From Virgibacillus_R byunsanensis (GTDB lineage: Bacteria; Bacillota; Bacilli; Bacillales; Amphibacillaceae), in assembly GCF_042675965.1 (NCBI RefSeq), contig NZ_JBHTKJ010000020.1, forward strand, positions 1 through 16,452: a stretch of 16,452 nucleotides of DNA, in the 5' to 3' direction. Position 1 is the stretch's first letter. Every line of letters starts with the position of its first letter. Both the position numbers and the translations under genes were made by a program. The notes under the pieces were generated by a model, which saw only the letters and a program-made list of their open reading frames with translations, ran no database searches and had not been told where the DNA came from. Of this stretch, positions 6,225-12,574 are shown piece by piece.

Positions 6225-6384
6225 ATGAAAGGATTGTCTGAAAGTGGTAAAAGGAGAACATATACTTCAAGAAGAATACGGTACAACAAAGAAAGCTTCC
6301 TCGTTTTATGAAAATCAGATTCTTGATAATCTTAATGAACAAATGATTGCGTAGTTCAAATAGAAAATCAAGTTCATGCAAACT
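6225..6384 (+). pseudogene. decayed pyridoxamine 5'-phosphate oxidase-fold (FMN-binding) gene, N-terminal fragment
   Basis: The frame from 6244 reads EHILQEEYGTTKKASSFYEN then QILDNLNEQMIA before TAG at 6352-6354. This matches the N-terminal signature of a PNPOx-like flavoprotein family (LQExxGTxxRAxxFYxNQxLDxLNxxM). A start at ATG 6225 (AAAGGA context) would need one frameshift to enter this frame. After the TAG the remaining codons still resemble the expected next residues (F, K, Q positions) but contain another stop. The similarity ends near 6384, where an IS200-type relic begins after a palindrome. The FMN-binding barrel is absent, so the gene is non-functional. Family assignment rests on recalled motif similarity. 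Confidence 0.6.
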
Positions 6385-6386
6385 TT

Positions 6387-6404
6387 TTTAAATAATTATT
6401 TAAA
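6387..6404 (+). repeat. 18-bp perfect AT palindrome at a relic junction
   Basis: TTTAAATAATTATTTAAA is fully self-complementary. It lies between the end of the PNPOx-like fragment and the start of recognisable IS200-type sequence. AT-only palindromes arise easily by chance, so its role is uncertain. Confidence 0.4.
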
Positions 6405-6440
6405 TTTCCAAATGCGTGATCTGACTCCTTCGTCTATTAA

Positions 6441-6706
6441 GCAATAGGTATTACAATCTTGCGAGGAAGTGTTGGAAAAGATATTCATTTATTGGTGTCG
6501 TGTCCACCTAGTCTTACCCCGAGAAATTACGCAATATCTAAAAGGGAGATAATCAAGAATTCTTCAGGCTCAATTTCCTGGGCTGAAAAAGAGATTAGGA
6601 TTAGCACTTGTAGGCAAGAGGTTATTTCTGTCCCACAGTTGGAACGATAAATGAAGAAATGATTAGAAATTATATCGCAGATCAATTTGGTGAAGAAAAG
6701 GAATGA
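6441..6706 (+). pseudogene. tnpA: IS200/IS605-family tnpA transposase relic
   Basis: Three reading frames, read in turn, spell an IS200-type Y1 transposase. They are GSVGKDIHLLVSCPPSLTP (frame of 6459), then REITQYLKGR and SRILQAQFPGLKKR (second frame, with an internal stop), then TVGTINEEMIRNYIADQ to the TGA at 6704-6706. Intact relatives read GKDHIHLLVS. Here one histidine codon of the HUH motif is missing. The catalytic tyrosine region (NYIADQ) is still present. The N-terminal third is absent. Several frameshifts and stops make it inactive. No tnpB, and no clear IS ends, were recognised nearby. Confidence 0.8.
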
Positions 6707-6797
6707 CTACCTAGGCTAAAGCGGGTGGATTCGGATATATATACTGGAATGTAGTTGGGTATTTTCGTTATATAATCACTAAAAAATTTATTTTCAG

Positions 6798-6825
6798 GCA
6801 AACCGTTAAATATTTTTGTCCGTTA
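6798..6825 (+). promoter_or_regulatory. ECF sigma promoter 1 (before the molybdoenzyme gene)
   Basis: GCAAACCGTT is followed after 12 nt by CCGTTA. The same two blocks at the same spacing lie before the genes at 8243 and 10679. The AAC...CGTT arrangement is typical of ECF promoters. It lies 31 nt before ATG 6857. The presumed reader is the sigma factor encoded at 9234. Confidence 0.8.
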
Positions 6826-6856
6826 CCTTTGTGAAAACAATTAGGGGGGATAATGA

Positions 6857-8080
6857 ATGAACTGGAGAATATTTATTGCTCGCAATCTAAAGTTTGGCCG
6901 AAAACTTACACGTCTGCACCATCTCAATGCTATTCTTTTTCTTGTTTTGACTGTAACCGGATTTGTTTTGTTTTCGTCGTTTTATCGCACAACCTTTCCC
7001 GGCTCGCGTGTACTTATAAAAGATTTCCATGTTTGGATAGGAATTCTTAGTATGCTGCCGGTTTTATTTTACATGCCTAAAATGACGAAACATCTGAAAA
7101 CATTACGGAAACGAAAAAATCACCGACTGAATTTGTATACGGTACTCAGTATATTAGCTGCATTGATTATTTCAGGATTATTGCTAACTTACCATCGTCA
7201 GATTCCACCTCAGCTCAGTTCGTTCGCTTTAATTGTTCATGACCTTGCTACGTGGCTAGGTGTGCCATATGTTATCTATCATAGTGTAACAAGAAGTCAA
7301 TGGTTCAAAAATATTGGAAAAACACGGCAAGAAAAAATGAGAATTACACCAATGCTGATTGACCGCGAAAATCCTATTTTAAAACGCCGTTCTTTTCTTA
7401 GGGTGCTGACTGGCGGTGTATTGGCGGTTATTTTTCTTCCGTTGTTTGGTAACTGGCTGAAACCCTATTTACCGACAATGGCTGGATCCTCCTCACCCAA
7501 AACGGATGGAAACAAATTCGACCCATTACCACAGCCGAAAAATCCTGAGCCGATTGGTGGTGGACGGAAAGGGCAATTTCGCAATTATACGGTTACGGAA
7601 GTTCCGACATTTACTGATGAAAATTGGCATTTTACAATCGATGGCTTAGTGAAAAAGCGTCAAAAATATAATTGGCGGGAGTTCGTGAAGTTAAAGCGTA
7701 GTGTACAAGTGAGCGACTTTCATTGTGTGACAGGTTGGAGTGTTTATAATATTACATGGGAAGGGATTCCATTGAAAAATATACTACAGGATTCAGGAAT
7801 CGACCAGAGAGCGAACTATGTGAAGTTTTATTCTGGAGATGGGGTTTATACAGATTCACTAACGATTGATCAAGCAATGCAGGATGATATGATCGTTGCG
7901 GTCTTGATGGATGGTGAATTGATCCCGGGGCAAAACGGTGGTCCTGTTAGGCTGATCACACCAAAAATGTATGCTTATAAATCGGTTAAATGGTTGAACC
8001 GAATTGAACTTATTGAAAATGAACACGTTGGCTTTTGGGAGCAGCGCGGTTATGAGAAGGATGCTTGGGTTAGGTCTTGA
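6857..8080 (+). CDS. membrane cytochrome b-like / sulfite-oxidase-type molybdopterin oxidoreductase fusion
   Basis: The 407-residue protein joins two modules. Residues 1-145 hold four predicted membrane helices (about 25-43, 57-73, 92-111, 122-141) with histidines H21/H22, H58, H128 and H142 placed like heme ligands of a YedZ/cytochrome-b-type domain. Residues about 175-200 carry KRRSFLR followed by a hydrophobic stretch, an internal Tat-like signal anchor. Residues about 240-390 are an oxidoreductase molybdopterin-binding domain (MsrP/YedY and sulfite oxidase superfamily). The predicted molybdenum ligand is C290 in SDFHCVTGWS, and the domain later contains KMYAYKSVKW. It should reduce or oxidise a substrate outside the membrane using quinone-linked electrons; the substrate is unknown. 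GGGGGG (6844-6849) suits ATG 6857 better than the out-of-frame ATG 6853. An ECF promoter precedes it. Confidence 0.85.
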   Translation: MNWRIFIARNLKFGRKLTRLHHLNAILFLVLTVTGFVLFSSFYRTTFPGSRVLIKDFHVWIGILSMLPVLFYMPKMTKHLKTLRKRKNHRLNLYTVLSILAALIISGLLLTYHRQIPPQLSSFALIVHDLATWLGVPYVIYHSVTRSQWFKNIGKTRQEKMRITPMLIDRENPILKRRSFLRVLTGGVLAVIFLPLFGNWLKPYLPTMAGSSSPKTDGNKFDPLPQPKNPEPIGGGRKGQFRNYTVTEVPTFTDENWHFTIDGLVKKRQKYNWREFVKLKRSVQVSDFHCVTGWSVYNITWEGIPLKNILQDSGIDQRANYVKFYSGDGVYTDSLTIDQAMQDDMIVAVLMDGELIPGQNGGPVRLITPKMYAYKSVKWLNRIELIENEHVGFWEQRGYEKDAWVRS

Positions 8081-8182
8081 TGCGTAAAATAGTCTGGTTC
8101 AAATATCAGGACATATACAGTGATAGTTATATATTTAACGTATGCATGATGACAGCATCTATATAAAAAACTTTATTTTTGA

Positions 8183-8210
8183 GCAAACCGTTCCATGATT
8201 TTGTCCGTTA
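8183..8210 (+). promoter_or_regulatory. ECF sigma promoter 2 (before the repeat lipoprotein)
   Basis: GCAAACCGTT plus 12 nt plus CCGTTA is identical to promoter 1 in both conserved blocks, and lies 32 nt before ATG 8243. The sequence around it, including GAAAACAATT and a G-rich ribosome site, also matches promoter 1. This suggests that the whole promoter and leader was duplicated. Confidence 0.8.
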
Positions 8211-8242
8211 CCTTAGATGAAAACAATTTGGGAGGGACTAAA

Positions 8243-9115
8243 ATGAAAAAATGGATGTTTTGCTTAACTATTTTAACAACTATCTTGTTATTGGCTGCTT
8301 GTAGTAATGGATCTAATGAAGAATCTCAAGATGAGCAGGCAAACAATGACACACCAGAAACTGAGGAAACAAGTGATGGTGCAGATGATGAAGCGAAAAG
8401 CCTGCAATTATTAGAAAATGACGATGCAGGAAAATACTTAGCAGACTCTAAAGGGATGACACTCTATTATTTTACAAAAGATGAGGAAGGAAAGAGTAAT
8501 TGCAGCGGGAAATGTCTAGAAAATTGGCCTGCATTCACTGCGCAAGATTTCGAAGTTCCTGAAGGATTTAATCAGGATGACTTTGGTACAATAATACGAG
8601 AGGAAACTGGGGAAGAACAAGTAACCTATAAGGGTTATCCACTTTATTATTTTGTCAAAGATAAGGAAAAGGGCGATGTGAATGGACAGGGTGTAAAAGA
8701 TGTTTGGTATATTGTAAATAGCAAAACAACATTTGATAAGGCTACTGATGAAAACGCGAGCAGTGAATCAGCTTCATTGCAATTGTTAGAAAATGATGAT
8801 GTAGGAAAATACTTAGCCGATTCTAAAGGGATGACACTCTATTACTTTACAAAAGATGGGGAAGGAAAGAGTAATTGCAGCGGAAAGTGCCTGAAAAATT
8901 GGCCTGCATTCACTGCACAAGACTTCGAAGTGCCAGAAGGATTTAATAAAGACGATTTTGATACCATAACCCGCGAGGATACGGGGGAAGAGCAAGTAAC
9001 GTATAAGGGTTATCCGCTGTATTATTTTGTAAAAGATAAGGCAAAAGGCGATGTAAACGGACAAGGTGTAAAAGATGTCTGGTATATTGTCAATACGGAA
9101 ACAACGTTTAAGTAG
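8243..9115 (+). CDS. COG4315-type lipoprotein with two tandem repeats (290 aa)
   Basis: ATG 8243 is preferred over the longer frame from 8195 because GGGAGGG lies just upstream and the signal peptide starts MKKWMF. The lipobox LLAAC gives lipidated C20, so the protein is anchored outside the membrane. An acidic linker (21-52) leads to two repeats of about 112 residues (53-164 and 178-289). Each contains LYYFTKD, the cysteine pair CSGKC, NWPAF, YKGYPLYYF and KDVWYIVN. These are hallmarks of the lipoprotein family with the Yx(F/W/Y)xxD motif (COG4315). The molecular role of that family is poorly defined; a redox or ligand-binding role is inferred from the conserved cysteines and the molybdoenzyme neighbour. 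The repeats are nearly identical, so the duplication is recent. An ECF promoter precedes it and a terminator follows. Confidence 0.85.
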   Translation: MKKWMFCLTILTTILLLAACSNGSNEESQDEQANNDTPETEETSDGADDEAKSLQLLENDDAGKYLADSKGMTLYYFTKDEEGKSNCSGKCLENWPAFTAQDFEVPEGFNQDDFGTIIREETGEEQVTYKGYPLYYFVKDKEKGDVNGQGVKDVWYIVNSKTTFDKATDENASSESASLQLLENDDVGKYLADSKGMTLYYFTKDGEGKSNCSGKCLKNWPAFTAQDFEVPEGFNKDDFDTITREDTGEEQVTYKGYPLYYFVKDKAKGDVNGQGVKDVWYIVNTETTFK

Positions 9116-9134
9116 TATAATGACGACGGCTTTC

Positions 9135-9176
9135 AAAGGAACGATCACCGATGTGATGGTTCCTTTTCTTCTCTTT
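9135..9176 (+). terminator. strong intrinsic terminator after the repeat lipoprotein gene
   Basis: AAAGGAAC/GTTCCTTT (8 bp) and ATCAC/GTGAT (5 bp) stack around one G-G mismatch with a CGAT loop, followed by TCTTCTCTTT. It separates the lipoprotein gene from the sigma factor operon. Confidence 0.85.
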
Positions 9177-9233
9177 AGCTAGTATAATGAAACCATTGAC
9201 AGCAATGCGAATGGAGAGGAGAGCCTGATCGTT

Positions 9234-9788
9234 GTGAAAGATAAAACGGATGCTGAACTAATCGGATTAATAAATCAAAACCATCGTCCCGCATTAGAAG
9301 AGATTTACGAACGGTATATAAAGCTGATCTATAGTTTTGTTTATAAATTCAGTAATGGAAACGAGGAAGTAGCCAAAGAAATGGTTCAACTGACCTTTCT
9401 AAGACTTTGGACGACCAAAAGCAGTTATGATCCCTCTAAAGGCAAGTTCGTTAATTGGTTACTGACAATTGTACGAAGTGTGTGTATTGATCACATTAGG
9501 AAAGAGAAAAAGCATGCCCATCCAAATCACCACTATGATACGGATCGAACGCTAAATGTGGCAGACTCCTATGATCAAATCGAAGAAACACTACGGGAAA
9601 CGGAAATTGCCAAGGCGAAAAACAGGTTGTCGGCTGCGCAACGAAGATTAATTGATTTGTTGTATTGGCAAGGATATTCGCTCACGGAAATAGCGGAAAT
9701 GGAAAACACGCCGGTGGGAACCATCAAAAGCAGGCTTCATCAGTCGCTAAAACAATTAAAGAAACACTTGGAACTGGAGGGTTCATAA
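9234..9788 (+). CDS. ECF-family RNA polymerase sigma factor (184 aa)
   Basis: Region 2 spans residues about 20-95 (EIYERYIKLIYSFVYKF, then the conserved FLRLW and the -10 recognition segment FVNWLLTIVRSVCIDHIRK). Region 4 spans about 120-180 (LSAAQRRLIDLLYWQGYSLT followed by EIAEMENTPVGTIKSRLHQS, a clear helix-turn-helix). Length and order are normal for ECF sigma factors, most like the SigK group that pairs with RskA-type regulators. The start is GTG 9234, with AGGAGAG about 10 nt upstream. The gene abuts the anti-sigma gene with no gap. A TATAAT at 9183-9188 may be its -10. No copy of the ECF promoter lies in front of it, so autoregulation is not evident. It probably reads the three ECF promoters in this region. 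Confidence 0.93.
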   Translation: MKDKTDAELIGLINQNHRPALEEIYERYIKLIYSFVYKFSNGNEEVAKEMVQLTFLRLWTTKSSYDPSKGKFVNWLLTIVRSVCIDHIRKEKKHAHPNHHYDTDRTLNVADSYDQIEETLRETEIAKAKNRLSAAQRRLIDLLYWQGYSLTEIAEMENTPVGTIKSRLHQSLKQLKKHLELEGS

Positions 9789-10520
9789 ATGGAAAGGGAA
9801 TGTGAACACCTACTTTCTTATATGGCAGGAACACTCGATGACATAGATAAAGAGAAATTTGAAACGCATCTGAACCAATGTGGGGCATGCAGAAAAGAAT
9901 GTGAGGAACTAACTGATTCATGGGAGGCACTGCAATTCGATTTTGAGGAGCAGGAAGTACCGGAGTCGCTAAAGGCAGAAGTGTTTGATTTTGTGTTTGG
10001 AGAGGAGCAAAAAGAAGAGAATCCCCCGGTAAAAGATAGAATAAAAGCATGGGGATTTCTGTTGAAAAAACAATTTTCTCCTTTATCAGCAGGACTGGTT
10101 GCTATTTTGTTTGCTATTACGGCTACACTAACATATACCAATGTTCAATCAGCAAACAATCAGCCAAGCACACCAAATCAGCCAGCTGAAATTATGACTT
10201 CATTAAATTTGACTTCATCTAATGATACGATGCGTGATGCAGGTGGTTATGCGTATGTTGTGAAAGATAATCAGGTAAAAAAACTTGTGGTCCATGTTAA
10301 TGGATTGCCAAAGTTAAAGGGTTCAGAAATATATCAGGTGTGGATGCTAAAGGATGGAAAACGAACAAATGCAGGCATGTTTAATACAAACGATTCTGGA
10401 TCAGGGGTATTAACCTATACTTTATCTGATGATGAAGATGACTTTGAAAATATTGGTATCACAATGGAACCCGATCAAAACAACACCCAGCCTGAAGGGA
10501 AAAAAGTGGTAGGTTCGTAA
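9789..10520 (+). CDS. RskA-type membrane anti-sigma factor (243 aa)
   Basis: The ATG follows the sigma stop codon directly, with GGAGG 8 nt upstream inside the sigma gene, so the two are translated together. The cytoplasmic N-terminus has a zinc-binding anti-sigma motif H27-x3-C31-x2-C34 with C5 as a further candidate ligand. One membrane helix lies at about 99-117. The extracellular part (about 150-240) matches the RskA C-terminal domain: VHVNGLPKLKGSEIYQVWML, DGKRTNAGMF, and NIGITMEP near the end. Such proteins hold the sigma factor at the membrane until regulated proteolysis releases it. The inducing signal is unknown; the neighbouring molybdoenzyme and lipoproteins suggest an envelope or redox cue, which is inference. 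Confidence 0.9.
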   Translation: MERECEHLLSYMAGTLDDIDKEKFETHLNQCGACRKECEELTDSWEALQFDFEEQEVPESLKAEVFDFVFGEEQKEENPPVKDRIKAWGFLLKKQFSPLSAGLVAILFAITATLTYTNVQSANNQPSTPNQPAEIMTSLNLTSSNDTMRDAGGYAYVVKDNQVKKLVVHVNGLPKLKGSEIYQVWMLKDGKRTNAGMFNTNDSGSGVLTYTLSDDEDDFENIGITMEPDQNNTQPEGKKVVGS

Positions 10521-10615
10521 TAGGAGAAAATCGGAATATTGGATGGCAACTAAGAACCTAGGACTTATAGCAAAGTATAATATTTTCGGTGTCAGTATAA
10601 AAATTTCCTAAACAA

Positions 10616-10643
10616 GCAAACTGTTTTCTACCTTTATCCGTTT
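10616..10643 (+). promoter_or_regulatory. ECF sigma promoter 3 (before the beta-propeller lipoprotein)
   Basis: GCAAACTGTT plus 12 nt plus CCGTTT differs from promoters 1 and 2 by one base in each block and keeps exactly the same spacing. It lies 35 nt before ATG 10679. It should be read by the same sigma factor, perhaps more weakly. Confidence 0.72.
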
Positions 10644-10678
10644 ACTAGGATAAATAATCGTTTTTAGGAGGTTTTTTT

Positions 10679-11722
10679 ATGCATAAAAAACTTATTTTGC
10701 TATATACAGTCATACTCATTACATTGACAATCCTTGTTAGCTGTACTGGAAACAGTGAAACAGGATTAGAGAATCTAGGCAGTGAAACAAAAAATGAAGA
10801 GCCGTCCAAATCAGGTCATGATGGTACTGGAACCAAGGTCTACGTCAATAACCGTGATGCAGGTGGCGTTCAAGTTATTGAATCCAGCACAAACGAAGTA
10901 CTGGATACCATTAATGTTGGTGAAAAGCCCACCTATAATGAAATTGGGCCAAACGGAAAATATGTCTATGTCGTCAACAGTAAGTCTGAAGACGTATCAA
11001 TTATTGACACTAAAACAAATAAAGTTGTTAAAACAATTCCTGTTGGCGAAACACCAAAAGGAGTTAATTTCACACCTGATGGAAAATGGGTGTTTGTTGT
11101 CAATGAAGGCGATGGAACTGTCACAGCAATTGAAACCAAATCCATGGAGAAGAAAGCGACGATAAAAGTTGGGGAAAATCCACATAATGGTGTAGCTAGT
11201 CGGGACAATAGCAAGTTTTATGTAACGAATACAGGTTCCAATTCTGTATCAGTTATTGATGTTGCATCCAAAAAAGTGATTCATACAATTGAAGGGATAG
11301 ATGGTGCGCCACACAATATAAACATCACCCCTAACGGTAATACGTTGTTCGTTACTCTAACAAAAAATGGTGAGCTTGGGGTCATCGATTTAAATGAAGG
11401 TGAAATGACGACAACGATTACTGTAGGTACGGGGCATCATGTGGTAGATATCACTGCAGACGGTAAATATGCGTATGTCGGAAATATTGGCACAGATTTT
11501 GTCTCTGTTGTTGATATTTCCAAACAAAAAGAAATCAAACAAATTGTTGTTGGAATGGGGCCACATGGCGTTACCGTTTCAAAAGACGGAAAAACAGTTT
11601 ATGTTGCTGTTACTAGCAAGGACCAGATCGCTGTTATCAACCGTGAGGAAAACGAAGTTATAAAACGGATTGATGTCGATACATTTCCATTCTTTATAAG
11701 TACACTGGAAAACCTCTCTTAA
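10679..11722 (+). CDS. YVTN-family beta-propeller lipoprotein (347 aa)
   Basis: The signal peptide ends in the lipobox LVSC (lipidated C22), so the protein is anchored on the outer face of the membrane. From about residue 50 to the end, repeats of about 42 residues run through the chain. Typical units are YVYVVNSKSEDVSIIDTKTN then KVVKTIPVGETPKGVNFTPDG, and FYVTNTGSNSVSVIDVASKK. These are classic YVTN blades and probably close a seven-bladed propeller. Such propellers bind ligands or partner proteins; the specific role is unknown. TAGGAGG lies 7 nt before ATG 10679. Expression from an ECF promoter links it to the sigma/anti-sigma pair just upstream. A terminator follows. A histidine-rich loop (GTGHHVV) is notable but cannot be assigned a function. 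Confidence 0.85.
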   Translation: MHKKLILLYTVILITLTILVSCTGNSETGLENLGSETKNEEPSKSGHDGTGTKVYVNNRDAGGVQVIESSTNEVLDTINVGEKPTYNEIGPNGKYVYVVNSKSEDVSIIDTKTNKVVKTIPVGETPKGVNFTPDGKWVFVVNEGDGTVTAIETKSMEKKATIKVGENPHNGVASRDNSKFYVTNTGSNSVSVIDVASKKVIHTIEGIDGAPHNINITPNGNTLFVTLTKNGELGVIDLNEGEMTTTITVGTGHHVVDITADGKYAYVGNIGTDFVSVVDISKQKEIKQIVVGMGPHGVTVSKDGKTVYVAVTSKDQIAVINREENEVIKRIDVDTFPFFISTLENLS

Positions 11723-11780
11723 AAATACTTAGAGTAATTTTTAAAGCGTATTTGGTTTCAACTTTCACTTCTAAGTTGAC

Positions 11781-11810
11781 TCTCAAACAATATATATTGT
11801 GAGAATTTTT
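11781..11810 (+). terminator. intrinsic terminator after the beta-propeller gene
   Basis: The palindromic core ACAATATATATTGT extends, past a two-base bulge, to TCTC/GAGA, and is followed by AATTTTT. It lies about 60 nt after the stop codon and faces a leftward terminator at 11855-11880. Confidence 0.6.
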
Positions 11811-11854
11811 CCTCTAAACTGAACCATTTTGTAAAAGCACAAGTTTTATTATCT

Positions 11855-11880
11855 AAAAAAGCGGGTTTTATCACCCGCTT
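11855..11880 (-). terminator. intrinsic terminator of the T-box transcription unit
   Basis: Read leftward, AAGCGGGT (11880-11873) pairs perfectly with ACCCGCTT (11866-11859) across a 6-nt loop, and the T-run continues to 11855. The stop codon of the 25-codon ORF lies inside this hairpin. Confidence 0.85.
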
Positions 11881-11948
11881 CTCATTGTAAACTCCAAAAT
11901 AATATACTCAGGATTATCTTCTTCAATTAAAAAGTTGTGTGGTTTCAT
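11871..11948 (-). CDS. 25-aa ORF downstream of the T-box motif
   Basis: ATG at 11948-11946 lies about 12 nt after the T-box motif, with GGGG as a possible weak ribosome site. The acidic peptide begins MKPHNFLIEEDN and ends EYIILEFTMRSG. It has no Trp and only two Leu, so it is not an obvious Trp or Leu attenuation leader. The degenerate T-box copy at 5511-5588 preserves the same length and tail, with several synonymous differences. This suggests that the peptide was under protein-level selection. It could be a true small regulated protein, or the conserved tail of a lost gene. Family not recognised. Confidence 0.4.
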   Translation of the reverse strand: MKPHNFLIEEDNPEYIILEFTMRSG

Positions 11949-12132
11949 GACACATGCCCCGCGGTACCACCCTTGTTACCTTACCATTACTGGAAAGGTC
12001 ACTTTATTAATAAGCTCGAAAGTCCAATTCCAATTTACCTTGATGCTTGTTTACACCAGCCACAAGCTCTCTAAAAATCAGCGGGTAATTGTACTTTATC
12101 TTTGTCATTGCTAAATGTATTCATTTTATTTT

Positions 12133-12162
12133 ATTATATACGATATTTTATAGCAAAATCAA
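12133..12162 (-). promoter_or_regulatory. SigA-type promoter of the T-box unit
   Basis: Read leftward, TTGATT (12162-12157) and a perfect TATAAT (12138-12133) are separated by 18 bp. Transcription would begin near 12126, just before the first paired elements of the T-box leader. Confidence 0.6.
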
Positions 12163-12255
12163 GTATATAGGGAAAGCCACCCCATTGCACATTCATTGGG
12201 AGGAACCAGCCGATAAGAAGGCCGTCATGGTAATAGGTTAGCAAAAGCGGGAAGT

Positions 12256-12390
12256 GTGAAACAAACTATATTAGTTGTAGTAGATATTCGGGAACTTGTC
12301 AGCATTTTTTTGAAAAAATCTGGTTATGATGTGATTGAGGCCGCTGATGGGGAAAAGGCAAAAGAGGGCATAACATGTGAGACAGGCTAA
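12256..12390 (+). pseudogene. truncated response-regulator receiver (CheY-like) fragment
   Basis: A GTG-initiated frame of 44 codons reads KQTILVVVDIRELVSIFL, then KKSGYDVIEAADGEKA. This is the first beta-alpha-beta unit of a CheY-like receiver domain (normally ILVVDD...L..LL...GY.V..A.DG.EA). One of the two early acidic residues is changed (VVVD instead of VVDD). The frame stops before the phosphoacceptor aspartate. No sensor kinase or output domain is nearby, and the ribosome site is poor. It is a gene fragment, probably non-functional. Confidence 0.6.
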
Positions 12391-12574
12391 TTAAAGCTTG
12401 TTTTAATTTTTTGAAAATATGAAAATTACCCTTCGAAAGTTAATTCAATACTAATGTGAAGTCCAGGAACTGGATTGTCAAATTCACAAAATAATTTTAA
12501 ATATGATAAAATACAGGTATAAATCGAGTGCTAATTTTATCTATAATTAGGAATTATTGAAAGGAAGTATAAGC

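Larger units (their letters stand above)
11855..12126 (-). ncRNA. complete T-box leader RNA (tRNA-sensing riboswitch) without a conventional downstream gene
   Basis: Read leftward, all landmark elements appear in order. First is AGTA with the helix CAATTACC/GGTAAATTG. Then come AGAGAG, the Stem I arm GCTTG/CAAGC with the apical GGCTGGTGTAAA loop, and a specifier-loop strand GAATTGGA closed by AAAG/CTTT. A Stem III hairpin follows (ACCTT...AAGGT), and then a perfect T-box AGGGTGGTACCGCG (11973-11960). The specifier codon is UGG (Trp) or UUG (Leu), depending on register. T-box RNAs bind uncharged tRNA and switch on amino-acid genes. Here only a 25-codon ORF and then a strong terminator follow, and after that a convergent gene. 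No canonical antiterminator partner sequence was found just after the T-box, although GCGGGG could compete for the terminator's CCCGC arm. Confidence 0.85.

Noticed and set aside
6190..6381. Leftward 63-codon ORF
   Set aside because: It is the antisense of the decayed PNPOx-like gene, whose plus frame has recognisable family motifs.
6459..6650. 63-codon ORF as an independent gene
   Set aside because: Only its first half resembles tnpA. After a frameshift the true relic continues in other frames, so it is annotated as a pseudogene.
6853..7050. ORF starting 4 nt before the molybdoenzyme gene
   Set aside because: It is an out-of-frame shadow, and its ATG is only 3 nt from the G-run ribosome site.
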